Shown: positions 6,431-14,902, numbered from the stretch's first letter. The stretch: 19,736 bases of DNA from RGIG8775 sp045660295 (GCA_045660295.1 JAZRDN010000014.1:1-19736); one strand, 5' to 3'. Translations and numbers: made by a program. The notes: generated by a model not told the origin, from the letters alone.

Positions 6431-7543
6431 TTAGTGAAGGATGCAACGCTCTGTGTCCTTATCGAAGATGTGAAGTCTCGATGTATCGAACGCAACCTTA
6501 ATTGTATCGCCCGCACGAGATGTGGAACGAGAAGATACGCGCGCGATAAGGTTTGTCTCACCAACTGTAAGGTAGAGATAAATCTCAGCACCCATAAGCT
6601 CGGTAACGTCAACGTATACGTCAAAGGAGCTGTCAGCAAGAGCTGTGAGCTGCATGGGCTCGTCGTGGATACACTCGGGACGGAGACCTGCAACAACTTC
6701 CTTACCGATGTAATCAGCAAGTGCGGGGTTGTTAGCCTTATCAGCGGGAAGCTTGATAGAAACGTTCTCGAAGTTGAAGTAAACGTCATCGCCCTTCTTC
6801 TCAAGAGCACCGTTGATGAAGTTCATCTGAGGTGTTCCGATGAAGCCTGCAACGAAGATGTTTACGGGTGTGTCGTAAAGGTTCTGAGGTGTATCAACCT
6901 GCTGGATAAGACCGTCCTTCATAACAACGATACGGGTAGCCATGGTCATAGCCTCTACCTGGTCGTGAGTTACGTATACGAAGGTTGTTCCAACACGGTT
7001 GTGAAGCTTTGTAAGCTCTGTTCTCATGGCTGCACGAAGCTTTGCGTCAAGGTTTGACAAAGGCTCGTCAAGAAGGAATACCATGGGGTTACGAACGATA
7101 GCACGACCAAGAGCAACACGCTGCTTCTGACCACCGGAAAGCGCCTTGGGCTTTCTGTCAAGAAGGTGTGTGATATCAAGGATACGAGCTGCTTCTTCAA
7201 CTCTGCGCTTGATTTCTTCCTTGGGAGTCTTATTAAGCTTAAGACCGAATGCCATGTTCTCGTAAACCGACATGTGAGGATAAAGAGCGTAGTTCTGGAA
7301 AACCATCGCGATCTTTCTGTCCTTGGGTGCAACATCGTTGACAAGACGGTCACCGATGAAAAGCTCACCCTCTGTGATTTCCTCAAGACCTGCGATCATA
7401 CGCAGTGTGGTGGTTTTACCACATCCGGAAGGACCAACGAGTACAAGGAACTCCTTATCCTTAACTTCAAGGTTGAAGTCAGAAACTGCTGTAACTCCTC
7501 CGGGATACTTTTTGTAAATGTGTTTAAGTGACAAGCTTGCCAT
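6431..7543 (-). CDS. msmX: ABC transporter ATP-binding protein, MsmX/MsmK/UgpC type
   Basis: This is a 370-residue nucleotide-binding subunit of the carbohydrate-uptake ABC family. It has Walker A GPSGCGKTT (37-45), Q-loop Gln83, signature LSGGQ (135-139), Walker B VFLLDE (155-160) and H-loop His193. A C-terminal TOBE/MalK-like regulatory part follows (about 235-370, with GLRPE and the closing HIFD). No permease or binding-protein genes lie nearby, and the gene has its own promoter and terminator. This fits the Firmicutes pattern in which one MsmX-type ATPase powers several sugar importers encoded elsewhere. AAGGAGG lies nine bases before the ATG. A UgpC-like role in glycerol-phosphate import cannot be excluded by sequence; the shared-ATPase role is inferred from the isolation. 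Confidence 0.9.
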   Translation of the reverse strand: MASLSLKHIYKKYPGGVTAVSDFNLEVKDKEFLVLVGPSGCGKTTTLRMIAGLEEITEGELFIGDRLVNDVAPKDRKIAMVFQNYALYPHMSVYENMAFGLKLNKTPKEEIKRRVEEAARILDITHLLDRKPKALSGGQKQRVALGRAIVRNPMVFLLDEPLSNLDAKLRAAMRTELTKLHNRVGTTFVYVTHDQVEAMTMATRIVVMKDGLIQQVDTPQNLYDTPVNIFVAGFIGTPQMNFINGALEKKGDDVYFNFENVSIKLPADKANNPALADYIGKEVVAGLRPECIHDEPMQLTALADSSFDVYVDVTELMGAEIYLYLTVGETNLIARVSSRSTSRAGDTIKVAFDTSRLHIFDKDTERCILH

Positions 7544-7608
7544 TTAATGTTTCCTCCTTAATGAAAACCGAAAATTTATAAAAGTTGAGATAAATTTTTA
7601 CCTGTAAT

Positions 7609-7637
7609 ATTATAACAAATTTTCGAGAAAAATAAAA
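7609..7637 (-). promoter_or_regulatory. Extended -10 promoter of the msmX-like gene
   Basis: On the minus strand a perfect TATAAT (7609-7614) has the extended TG one base before it (7616-7617). The -35 at 17-base spacing (7632-7637, TTTTAT) is weak, so this is an extended -10 type. About 65 bases of leader follow. Confidence 0.7.
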
Positions 7638-7676
7638 GATGTTTATTTCCCAAAAATTCGCCCCGATATTTGGTGA

Positions 7677-7716
7677 AATTGCACAATTGAGACTGCTAAA
7701 TTGTGAACTTACACAA
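7677..7716. repeat. Cluster of AATTGTG half-sites upstream of msmX
   Basis: Within 40 bases there are AATTG-CA-CAATT (7677-7688), CACAATT (7682-7688) facing AATTGTG (7699-7705), and CACAA (7712-7716) facing TTGTG (7701-7705). The motif is repeated in both orientations about 45 bases above the promoter. It could be a regulator binding array, or the 3' end of the tex transcript folding on itself. Confidence 0.4.
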
Positions 7717-7725
7717 ATTCACTCG

Positions 7726-7740
7726 AGCAAGCGCTTTAAT
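7726..7740 (-). promoter_or_regulatory. Possible CcpA cre-like site
   Basis: Minus strand ATTAAAGCGCTTGCT agrees with the Firmicutes catabolite-responsive consensus WTGNAANCGNWNNCW at all fixed positions except one (T for G at the third). It lies about 90 bases upstream of the msmX -35 region and just downstream of the tex stop. Carbon control of a sugar ATPase would make sense, but a single one-mismatch match is weak evidence. Confidence 0.25.
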
Positions 7741-7749
7741 ATATTAAAA

Positions 7750-9906
7750 TTATTTGGACTTCATAGAAAGAGAAATTCGCTTCTTCTGAAGGTCCACGCC
7801 AAGCACTCTTACGCTTACCACGTCGCCAACCGAAAGCACGTCTGAGGGGTGCTTTACGAATTTATCCGACATCTCTGAAATGTGCACCAGTCCATCCTGG
7901 TGAACGCCGATATCGACGAACGCGCCGAAGTCGATAACGTTTCTTACTGTACCTGTAAGAACCATACCCGGCTTAAGGTCAGCCATATCAAGCACGTCGT
8001 CGCGAAGCACGGGTGCGGGAAGGTCGTCACGCACGTCACGCCCCGGCTTTTCAAGCTCGGAAATGATATCGGCAAGTGTGGGCTCGCCGACCTCGAGCTC
8101 CTTAGCGAGTCTTGACACTCCGTAATCCGAAGCCTTTTTCTTGATTTCGGGAATACCGCCATTCTTCACGTCAAGCGTTGTATATCCAAACTTTTCAAGA
8201 ACCTTTTTCGCTATATCGTAGGACTCGGGGTGAACGCCCGTATTGTCAAGCGCTATTTTGGAGTCGGGCACACGAAGGAAGCCCGCGCACTGCTCGTAAG
8301 CCTTAGCGCCTATTCTCGGCACCTTAAGAACCTGACTTCTCGAAGTAAACTCGCCGTTCTCTTCCCTATATTTAACGATGTTCTTTGCCATAGTGAGGTT
8401 AATACCCGCGATATAAGAAAGCAAGGAATAGGACGCGGTATTGAGATCAACACCTACGCTGTTTACGCAATCCTCGACCACGCCGCCAAGCGCTCCGTCA
8501 AGCCTTGCGGGCTTCATGTCGTGCTGATACTGACCTACGCCGATAGAGCGAGGCTCTATCTTAACAAGCTCAGCAAGGGGGTCTTGGAGTCTACGCGCAA
8601 TGGAAACAGCAGAGCGCTGCATAACGTCAAAGTCGGGGAACTCCTCCGCCGCAAGCTTGGATGCCGAGTAAACAGACGCGCCTGCCTCGCTGATAACCAT
8701 ATACTTAACGTCTCTGTCGACCTCTTTAAGAAGTCCCGCAATAAATATCTCGCTCTCCTTGGACGCTGTTCCGTTACCTATTGCTACAACGTCCACCTTA
8801 TGAGTCATTATCATGCGTTTAAGTATGCGCTTTGCTTCTTCTATTCTTCCCTGCGATTTTGTCGTGGGATAAACGACTGCGGTATCAATGACCTTACCCG
8901 TTTTATCAACCACGGCAGTCTTACAGCCGTTTACGTAACCGGGGTCAAAGCCAAGCACGGTCTTACCCTTGAGGGGAGACTGCATAAGCAGATGCTTAAG
9001 GTTATCCGCAAAGAGCTTTATCGCACCCTCGCAAGCGTTATCAAACAGGTCTGAACGAATCTCTCTTTCAACCGAGGGAGCGATAAGTCTGTCATAGCTA
9101 TCGACGATAGCCGCGGTGACGTGCTCCTTAGCGGGGCTTTTATCGTTTTCGAGAATCTGATTGTAAAGGAAGCCGAGAATAATGGTGGGGTCAACTGTGA
9201 TATCGACCTTAAGGAACTCCTCTTTTTCACCTCTGTTTATAGCGAGGACTCTATGTGAGGGAATCTTATTCACCTTTTCGTTATAGTCGTAATAGGGAGC
9301 GTATACAGAGTCCTCCTCCTTGGCGCCCTTGGATACCACAAAGCCGTATTCAAAGGTAAGGCGTCTGATCTCTTTTCTCACCTCGGCATTGTCCGAAATA
9401 TTTTCGGCGATAATATCACGCGCGCCCGCAAGAGCCTCCTCAACTGTATTAACTTCCTTCTCGGCGTCAACATAAGCCTCTGCCAAGGTTTCAAGCGACA
9501 CCTCGTAGGTCTCGGGCTGAAGCATAATAAGCTCCGCGAGAGGCTCGAGTCCCTTTTCTCTCGCCACAGAGGCTCTGGTCTTTCTGTGCGGTCTGTAAGG
9601 ACGGTAGATATCGTCCACCTCGGTGATGGTTTTCGCGTTGTCGATAGCCGCGACAAGCTCGTCGGTCAGCTTTCCCTGTCCGTCGATAAGTGCTTTTACC
9701 TCTTCCTTACGCTTTTCTATATTGCGAAGATAGGTAAGTCTGTCAACAAGGTCTCGAAGAAGCGTATCGTCAAGGCTTCCCGTTACCTCCTTACGATATC
9801 TGGCGATAAAGGGTATGGTATTCCCCTCATCCACAAGCTCCACCGTATTTTTTACCTGCTCCTCTTTGAGTTTAAATTCCTCTGCCAGTGTCTTGATAAT
9901 GTCCAT
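7750..9906 (-). CDS. tex: Tex family RNA-binding transcription accessory protein
   Basis: This 718-residue protein is full length for the family (about 720). It has the Tex N-terminal helical region (IPFIARYRKEVTGSLDD near residue 31), an RNase H-like YqgF domain (VLGFDPGYVNG near residue 317), paired helix-hairpin-helix motifs (SYIAGINLTMAKNIVKYR ... VPRIGAKAYEQ) and a C-terminal S1 RNA-binding domain (GTVRNVIDFGAFVDIG ... RISLSMK). Tex associates with transcription complexes and nucleic acids and is broadly conserved. The start was set at ATG 9906 because CGGAG lies about five bases upstream and the protein then begins MDIIKTLAEEF, as is usual; the in-frame ATG at 9948 would overlap the preceding gene. 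It follows the RsuA-like gene by 31 bases in one operon. Confidence 0.95.
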   Translation of the reverse strand: MDIIKTLAEEFKLKEEQVKNTVELVDEGNTIPFIARYRKEVTGSLDDTLLRDLVDRLTYLRNIEKRKEEVKALIDGQGKLTDELVAAIDNAKTITEVDDIYRPYRPHRKTRASVAREKGLEPLAELIMLQPETYEVSLETLAEAYVDAEKEVNTVEEALAGARDIIAENISDNAEVRKEIRRLTFEYGFVVSKGAKEEDSVYAPYYDYNEKVNKIPSHRVLAINRGEKEEFLKVDITVDPTIILGFLYNQILENDKSPAKEHVTAAIVDSYDRLIAPSVEREIRSDLFDNACEGAIKLFADNLKHLLMQSPLKGKTVLGFDPGYVNGCKTAVVDKTGKVIDTAVVYPTTKSQGRIEEAKRILKRMIMTHKVDVVAIGNGTASKESEIFIAGLLKEVDRDVKYMVISEAGASVYSASKLAAEEFPDFDVMQRSAVSIARRLQDPLAELVKIEPRSIGVGQYQHDMKPARLDGALGGVVEDCVNSVGVDLNTASYSLLSYIAGINLTMAKNIVKYREENGEFTSRSQVLKVPRIGAKAYEQCAGFLRVPDSKIALDNTGVHPESYDIAKKVLEKFGYTTLDVKNGGIPEIKKKASDYGVSRLAKELEVGEPTLADIISELEKPGRDVRDDLPAPVLRDDVLDMADLKPGMVLTGTVRNVIDFGAFVDIGVHQDGLVHISEMSDKFVKHPSDVLSVGDVVSVRVLGVDLQKKRISLSMKSK

Positions 9907-9937
9907 TATATCTCCGTTCCGCCGATAAACGGCATTT

Positions 9938-10651
9938 TTAGTGTTCACAGTGATTTTCGAGCAGCCTAACCTCTTCGTCCGTTAGGTAACGCCACTCGCC
10001 TTCCGCGAGCGTTGCGTCCTTGACAAGCGGTCCGAATGTAAGCCTCTCAAGCTCGGTTATTTTATTTTTTACCGCCTCAAGCATGAGCTTGATCTGGTGA
10101 TATTTTCCCTCTGTTATGGTTATTTCACCCTGTGTTTTACTATCAAAAAGCTTTATTTTGGCGGGCTTGGTAAGGTATCCGCCCGCGATATAAACGCCCT
10201 CCTCGAGTCTTTTTACATCCTCGTCGGAAAGCGGGGCTTCGCATTCAAAGCCGTAGGTTTTTGACACGTGATATTTGGGCGACAGCAGCTTATGTCCCAA
10301 ATCACCGTTATCGGTGAGAAGCATGAGTCCCGTAGTGTTTTTATCAAGTCTGCCACAAGGAAAAAGACCTATTGAGCGCAATTTTTCGGGGAGTAACTCG
10401 AGCACGGTCTTATCGTTATTATCCTCGGTCGCGCTGACGTAGCCCTGCGGTTTATTGAGCATTATATAGGTGTATTTTCTGTATATCACGCGCTCGCCGC
10501 AATAATACACCTCGTCCTTTTCGGGGTCTATATGAACGGCTGCGCTTTTACATGGCACACCGTTTACAAGAATTTTTCCGCTTCGCGCCGCTTTTCCCGC
10601 CTCGCTTCTGGTAGCCGTAGCGGTAGCGGTCAAAAATTTATCAAGTCTCAT
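9938..10651 (-). CDS. Pseudouridine synthase, RsuA/RluB/RluE/RluF family
   Basis: This 237-residue protein has an N-terminal S4 RNA-binding domain (MRLDKFLTA ... SGKILVNG, residues 1-31). The catalytic core contains the family motif GRLDKNTTGL, with nucleophile Asp103, and LLTDNG just after. It isomerises a specific uridine in rRNA; the length and single S4 domain fit RsuA-like enzymes acting on 16S rRNA, but the exact site cannot be told. The start was chosen at ATG 10651 because AAGGA sits eight bases upstream, four bases after the stop of the preceding gene; an earlier ATG at 10678 would overlap that gene. It is co-transcribed with the membrane protein before it and tex after it. Confidence 0.92.
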   Translation of the reverse strand: MRLDKFLTATATATRSEAGKAARSGKILVNGVPCKSAAVHIDPEKDEVYYCGERVIYRKYTYIMLNKPQGYVSATEDNNDKTVLELLPEKLRSIGLFPCGRLDKNTTGLMLLTDNGDLGHKLLSPKYHVSKTYGFECEAPLSDEDVKRLEEGVYIAGGYLTKPAKIKLFDSKTQGEITITEGKYHQIKLMLEAVKNKITELERLTFGPLVKDATLAEGEWRYLTDEEVRLLENHCEH

Positions 10652-10655
10652 ATAT

Positions 10656-11366
10656 TCAGTCCTTAGCCATTGCGACAAACATGGATGTCATTCGGGAATA
10701 TTCCCTTTCATTGCCCGAGCTTCCGAAAACATAGGGCAAGGAAAGACAAAGCACAGTATCCTCGGGGAGCTTGGCAAGCTCGGTTGAATTTTTATAAAGA
10801 GGTGTCTCGGACAGCTTTATTCCGTAGTCGTCAATTGCCGATGCGGGAATCTCAGCGAAAACCTCGGAAAGCTTTTTAAGTCTTCCCGCTTCCACCAGCT
10901 TTCCATAGAGCGACGGATCAAGCAGAAGTACCGCACATTCCCCGGTAAGCATGTAATTGTTATAGGTTTGGAATTGCGTAGTAAAATAGGTGCGATCAAC
11001 TCTGTTTGATGAGTCGTCGCTGTTAAGCCATTTTTCATATTCGAGTATCTGCTCCTCGGTCATAACCTGATAGGTAACGAGGGCGGTATACTTTTCGCCG
11101 TTTCCGTCAAAATCGGCGGGCATTGCGGAATTAAGCTCTCCGCGCAAGCGCTCAAGCTCGGTAGCGCTGTAAAGATAGGGACCCGCGTACATGACGGTTA
11201 CGTCCTCGTCTTCTTTAGCGCAAGATTGAGCGATACAGACGGAGAGGATAAAGACGACCGCAAGCGCCACAATAACGGGTATCTTATAATAAAACCAAAA
11301 ATTATCCAGCTTTTCCAAGAGCCGACTTTTTATATGTATATCCGACTCGGTATATTTATCGTTCAT
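10656..11366 (-). CDS. Membrane-anchored protein of unknown function, binding-protein-like
   Basis: I do not recognise this 236-residue protein. About 26 mostly charged cytoplasmic residues precede a single hydrophobic segment (about 27-49), and the remaining 185 residues should lie outside the cell. The Cys pair near the membrane exit (Cys44, Cys49) is not in a proper lipobox context because the N-terminus is too long. The outer part has alternating strands and helices and phrases such as GECAVLLLDPSLYGKL, which recall extracytoplasmic solute-binding proteins; this is only an impression. The start is ATG 11366 with GGAGG four bases upstream. It ends four bases before the RsuA-like start, so the two are probably coupled. 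No good promoter is visible between it and the lysS terminator. Confidence 0.75.
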   Translation of the reverse strand: MNDKYTESDIHIKSRLLEKLDNFWFYYKIPVIVALAVVFILSVCIAQSCAKEDEDVTVMYAGPYLYSATELERLRGELNSAMPADFDGNGEKYTALVTYQVMTEEQILEYEKWLNSDDSSNRVDRTYFTTQFQTYNNYMLTGECAVLLLDPSLYGKLVEAGRLKKLSEVFAEIPASAIDDYGIKLSETPLYKNSTELAKLPEDTVLCLSLPYVFGSSGNEREYSRMTSMFVAMAKD

Positions 11367-11398
11367 AGCTCCTCCATTCCGTTTCAACACTATATTGC

Positions 11399-11427
11399 AA
11401 ACGGCGAGAGAATTTCCCTCGCCGTTT
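11399..11427 (-). terminator. Weak intrinsic terminator after lysS
   Basis: A perfect 10-bp stem AAACGGCGAG (11399-11408) / CTCGCCGTTT (11418-11427) with a nine-base loop lies 24 bases past the lysS stop. On the minus strand only TTT and then GCAATATAG follow, so termination may be partial. This would let the downstream operon be transcribed by read-through. Confidence 0.65.
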
Positions 11428-11450
11428 ATATTTCACAGCTCGGCCGATAA

Positions 11451-12956
11451 TCAGTCAATCTGCTTCATTGTCGGGAACAACAGTACGTCTCTGATAGATG
11501 CGCTATCAGTAAGAAGCATTACAAGTCTGTCGATTCCGAAACCAAGACCGCCCGTAGGTGCCATACCGTACTCAAGCGCGGTTACGTAATCGTAGTCAAC
11601 CTGCGCGGTAGTATTGGGATCCTCGGCACGCTTAGCGGCAACCTGCTTTTCAAATCTCTGCTTCTGGTCGATGGGGTCGTTAAGCTCGCTGAATGCGTTA
11701 CCGAACTCGGTAGCGTTGATGAAATATTCGAAACGCTCGGTAAACGCGGGAGCGTCAGCCTTGCGCTTTGCGAGGGGGCTATTCTCCACGGGGTAATCGT
11801 AGATAAACGTAGGCTGAATGAGTTTTTCCTCAACGAAAGCGTCAAAGAGCTCTACGAGAACCGCGCCCTTTGTAGCGTTTGCGGGCACTTCAACGTGCAT
11901 CTTCTTAGCGCATTCTCTTGCGTCCTCATCGGTTGCCCAATCGTTATAATCGCAACCCGAATACTTCTTTACAGCCTCTACCATCGTAAGGCGCTCCCAC
12001 TGTCCCATGTGGATCTCCTTACCCTGATATGTGATATCGAGAGAGCCGCAGATCTTTTCGGCAAGAAGCTTATAAAGCTCCTCTACAAGATCCATCATGC
12101 CCTTATAATCGGTATACGCCTGATAAAGCTCGATAGTTGTAAACTCGGGATTATGCTTTGTATCCATACCCTCGTTTCTGAAGATACGTCCCACCTCATA
12201 AACTCTGTCCATACCGCCGACGATAAGTCTCTTGAGGTAAAGCTCTGTCTCTATTCTGAGGTACATATCCATATCGAGAGTGTTGTGGTGAGTTACGAAG
12301 GGTCTTGCCGAAGCACCTATCTCAAATGGGGTAAGAATAGGTGTATCAACCTCAAGGAAGCCCTTACCGTCAAGGTAGTTTCTTATCTCCTTAAGGATAA
12401 GGCTACGCTTGATAAAGGTGTCCTTCACCTCGGGGTTGACGATAAGGTCAACGTATCTCTGGCGGTAACGAAGATCTGTATTGGTAAGACCGTGGAATTT
12501 TTCGGGGAGAGGAAGAAGCGACTTGGACAGAAGCTCTATATCCTTTACATGTACAGAGATTTCGCCGCGGCGTGTTCTGAACGCGAAGCCCTTGATGCCG
12601 ACGATATCGCCGATATCCCACCTCTTATACTGCTCGAACACTTCCTCGCCTACCTCGTCTATCTTGATATAGCACTGGATTCTGCCCTTGCCGTCAGCTA
12701 CGTCTATAAAGTTTGCCTTACCCATATCGCGGCGGCTCATTATACGTCCCGCTATAGCTACATCCTTATTTTCGTAGTTTTCGAAATCTTCCTTTATCTG
12801 TACTGAATAGGTGTCAAAGTCGAACTTTACCTTTTCATAGGGGTTCTGACCTGCATCTACCAGCTCCTTGAGCTTTGCGCGTCTTATACGAAGTATTTCG
12901 TTAAGATCCTGCTCCTCATTTTCAATTGGTGTTGTATTTGCGTTTACGTCTGCCAT
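11451..12956 (-). CDS. lysS: Lysyl-tRNA synthetase, class II
   Basis: This 501-residue class II enzyme charges tRNA-Lys. An N-terminal OB-fold anticodon-binding domain (about residues 60-150) precedes the catalytic core. The core has motif 2 (GRIFRNEGMDTKHNPEF, about 256-272) and motif 3 (GGLGFGIDRLVMLL near the C-terminus). The segment TPFEIGASARPFVTHHNTLD (about 209-228) differs slightly from the usual GGAxARPF loop. AAAGGA is seven bases before the ATG. It follows greA by 20 bases, a common Firmicutes arrangement, and both are probably transcribed together. No T-box leader or other tRNA-sensing element is visible upstream. Confidence 0.97.
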   Translation of the reverse strand: MADVNANTTPIENEEQDLNEILRIRRAKLKELVDAGQNPYEKVKFDFDTYSVQIKEDFENYENKDVAIAGRIMSRRDMGKANFIDVADGKGRIQCYIKIDEVGEEVFEQYKRWDIGDIVGIKGFAFRTRRGEISVHVKDIELLSKSLLPLPEKFHGLTNTDLRYRQRYVDLIVNPEVKDTFIKRSLILKEIRNYLDGKGFLEVDTPILTPFEIGASARPFVTHHNTLDMDMYLRIETELYLKRLIVGGMDRVYEVGRIFRNEGMDTKHNPEFTTIELYQAYTDYKGMMDLVEELYKLLAEKICGSLDITYQGKEIHMGQWERLTMVEAVKKYSGCDYNDWATDEDARECAKKMHVEVPANATKGAVLVELFDAFVEEKLIQPTFIYDYPVENSPLAKRKADAPAFTERFEYFINATEFGNAFSELNDPIDQKQRFEKQVAAKRAEDPNTTAQVDYDYVTALEYGMAPTGGLGFGIDRLVMLLTDSASIRDVLLFPTMKQID

Positions 12957-12976
12957 ATTAATATCCTTTCAAGCTG

Positions 12977-13456
12977 TTATCTTCTTGCCACTTCAAGAAT
13001 CTCCAGAATAATGCTTCCGTTAGGAGCATGAACCTCAACCTTATCCCCTGCCCTTTTTCCGTTAAGCGCGCTTCCTACGGGCGACTCGACAGAAATCTTA
13101 TTCTCAAAGGGATTGGTTTCATTAGAACCAACGATGTGGTACTCTATTTCCTCATTTTCTTCCTTATCAAAAACCTTTACGATAGAGCCGATATTTACAA
13201 CAGATGTGTCAAGCACCGACTCATCTACGATTTCCGCGTTTTCTATAAGAGCTTCAAGCTCGACAATGCGGGCTTCGACCTTAGCCTGCTCATTGCGGGC
13301 TTCATCGTACTCGGAGTTCTCGGAAAGGTCTCCGAAAGAACGAGCTACAGCGATAGCCTCTTTGACCTGTTCGCGTTTTTCGTTTTTAAGATAATTAAGT
13401 TCGTTTACAAGCAGGTCATAACCCTGTTGTGTATAGCTTTGCTTTGTCTTTGCCAT
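12977..13456 (-). CDS. greA: Transcription elongation factor GreA
   Basis: GreA rescues backtracked RNA polymerase by stimulating transcript cleavage through its secondary channel. The 159-residue protein has the N-terminal antiparallel coiled coil (about residues 10-75) with the acidic tip DLSENSEYDEAR, including Asp43 and Glu46. The FKBP-like C-terminal domain (about 80-159) ends as usual in VEVHAPNGSIILEIL. AAGGAG lies six bases before the ATG. A GC-rich inverted repeat occupies the short leader. The neighbouring S41 protease ends 60 bases upstream with no obvious promoter between, so one transcript of protease, greA and lysS is likely. Confidence 0.96.
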   Translation of the reverse strand: MAKTKQSYTQQGYDLLVNELNYLKNEKREQVKEAIAVARSFGDLSENSEYDEARNEQAKVEARIVELEALIENAEIVDESVLDTSVVNIGSIVKVFDKEENEEIEYHIVGSNETNPFENKISVESPVGSALNGKRAGDKVEVHAPNGSIILEILEVARR

Positions 13457-13470
13457 GATAAGCTCCTTCT

Positions 13471-13497
13471 CCGACGGCTATTTCACGCGGTCGTCGG
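13471..13497. other. Inverted repeat in the greA leader
   Basis: CCGACG (13471-13476) and CGTCGG (13492-13497) pair around a 15-base loop, ending a few bases before the greA ribosome site (AAGGAG at 13463-13468). It has no T-run and so is not a standard terminator for the protease gene. It may influence greA translation or protect a processed mRNA end. Confidence 0.4.
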
Positions 13498-13516
13498 TCG
13501 CGAATTGTTTATTAGT

Positions 13517-14815
13517 TTATTTTGTCAGTTCTTCTATTGCCGCGAGAAGCTGATTATCTACTTCTCCATCAACCTTATTAACAGATACATCGGGGGCGAT
13601 GCCCACACCGTCATAATTCTCACCACAGGGCGGGAAATATACGTTGGTTGTGATTTTTATGCCGCCCTCAAGTCCGTATCTTTCAAGCGAATATATGGTC
13701 TGCATCGTGCCTTTACCGAAGGTGTTTTCACCAACTATTGTTGCCAACCCATAGTCTCTGAAAACCGCGGCAAGCAGTTCGGCGGCGCTTGCGGTATTAC
13801 CGTTTATAAGAACAGCGATCTCAAAGCCTTTGAATTTCCCGATATCGCTTTTAGCGACGTTACAAGAGGAATAGCTTGGTCCGTATGTCCTCGGAAGCGC
13901 CTTATAGGTTATAACGTTACCCGAATTATCCTCGGCACTTATAATAACGTCATCCTCGCTCACGAAATAGCTCGCGCAGGCTATGACTGAATTAAGGTCA
14001 CCGCCGGGGTTATCTCTGAGGTCGATTATAATTTTATTAATTTCCTGCTTCGAAAAAGACTCAAAAGCCTTAGAAAGCAAGACGGGGGTATTCAAATCAA
14101 ATTGCGAGACAGTAACGACGCCAACGTTTGGCTCGCTCTCGGCAACAGCGTAATCCACCGATTTATTTTCAACCTTACGTCTTTGAAGCGTAACGTCAAT
14201 TTTATCGTATCCGTTTTCGGACGGGCGGAGTATGGAAAGCTCCACATAGGTTCCCTCCTCGCCCCTTATCATGGACGAAAGGACTTCCATTCCCACGTCG
14301 TCGGCGAATATCTCCTCACCGTTCTCATACAGAGAATATATCATATCTCCCACAAGAAGCCCCACATCGCTTGCGGGCGATTCTTCGGCGACCTTGACGA
14401 TTTCAATAAGCGTTACGCTTTCATTCAGGTACACCGCCTCGGCTTCTCTCACCGTGACGCCTATCCCCACGTAACGCCCCTCGTTATCCTCGGTAAGCGC
14501 CGCAAATTCCTCGGCGTTGTAATAGACCGTATATCGGTCTCCCGTAGAGCTTGCGTAAGCTTTAAGCGCCGCTTCAAGCATTGCGTCGTGGTCGGCATCG
14601 TAATATGAATATTGGTCGATATATTTTTTTAGCAACGCGAGGTCGCGGTATTCGTTATTTGGCGCAGTGTGGAAATAATTTACTGTCAGAGAGAATGTGA
14701 GCAAGACCGAGATCAGTGCCACCGCAAAAAACGCGGTGACAAGTCCGATTATCTTAGAGGTATTCGGATTTTTGGGCCGTACTTCGGGTTTAATGATTTC
14801 AAAATCTTCCTGCAT
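13517..14815 (-). CDS. S41 family C-terminal processing peptidase (CtpA/CtpB-like)
   Basis: This 432-residue serine protease has a short cytoplasmic tail, one membrane anchor (about residues 21-45) and an extracytoplasmic part. The PDZ domain (about 115-210: YVGIGVTV ... ESPASDVGLLVGDMI) presents substrate C-termini. The S41 core carries the Ser-Lys dyad: Ser343 in INGNTASAAELLAA and Lys368 with Gln372 in FGKGTMQ. The segment KIIIDLRDNPGGDL (about 261-274) is characteristic. Relatives process sporulation signals (CtpB) or cell-envelope proteins; the substrate here is not known. AAGGAG is eight bases before the ATG. It heads a likely operon with greA and lysS. Confidence 0.93.
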   Translation of the reverse strand: MQEDFEIIKPEVRPKNPNTSKIIGLVTAFFAVALISVLLTFSLTVNYFHTAPNNEYRDLALLKKYIDQYSYYDADHDAMLEAALKAYASSTGDRYTVYYNAEEFAALTEDNEGRYVGIGVTVREAEAVYLNESVTLIEIVKVAEESPASDVGLLVGDMIYSLYENGEEIFADDVGMEVLSSMIRGEEGTYVELSILRPSENGYDKIDVTLQRRKVENKSVDYAVAESEPNVGVVTVSQFDLNTPVLLSKAFESFSKQEINKIIIDLRDNPGGDLNSVIACASYFVSEDDVIISAEDNSGNVITYKALPRTYGPSYSSCNVAKSDIGKFKGFEIAVLINGNTASAAELLAAVFRDYGLATIVGENTFGKGTMQTIYSLERYGLEGGIKITTNVYFPPCGENYDGVGIAPDVSVNKVDGEVDNQLLAAIEELTK

Positions 14816-14851
14816 TTATCAAACTCCTTGGGCAAGCGGTTATGCAAATTA

Positions 14852-14902
14852 CACATAAGCGAAACAAACGCAATTTTCCACACGCTCGCTCCGCTTATTA
14901 TG
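14852..14902. other. Inverted repeat between the PucR-type regulator and the S41 protease
   Basis: ACATAAGCG (14852-14860) is complementary to CGCTTATTATGT (14891-14902) apart from a three-base bulge, with a 30-base loop. It fills most of the 93-base gap. It may be an operator or a weak transcript end; there is no T-run. Confidence 0.35.

Noticed and set aside
6329..7057. Plus-strand open frame opposite the msmX gene
   Set aside because: It begins in the CPBP promoter region and runs antisense to conserved ABC ATPase motifs; it is a by-product of codon bias.
8230..9054. Plus-strand open frame opposite tex
   Set aside because: Antisense to a full-length Tex protein, with no ribosome site or recognisable domain.
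11895..12806. Plus-strand open frame opposite lysS
   Set aside because: Antisense to conserved class II synthetase motifs; no independent coding evidence.
13028..13990. Plus-strand open frame opposite greA and the S41 protease
   Set aside because: It spans two genuine genes and the gap between them on the other strand, and shows no family features.
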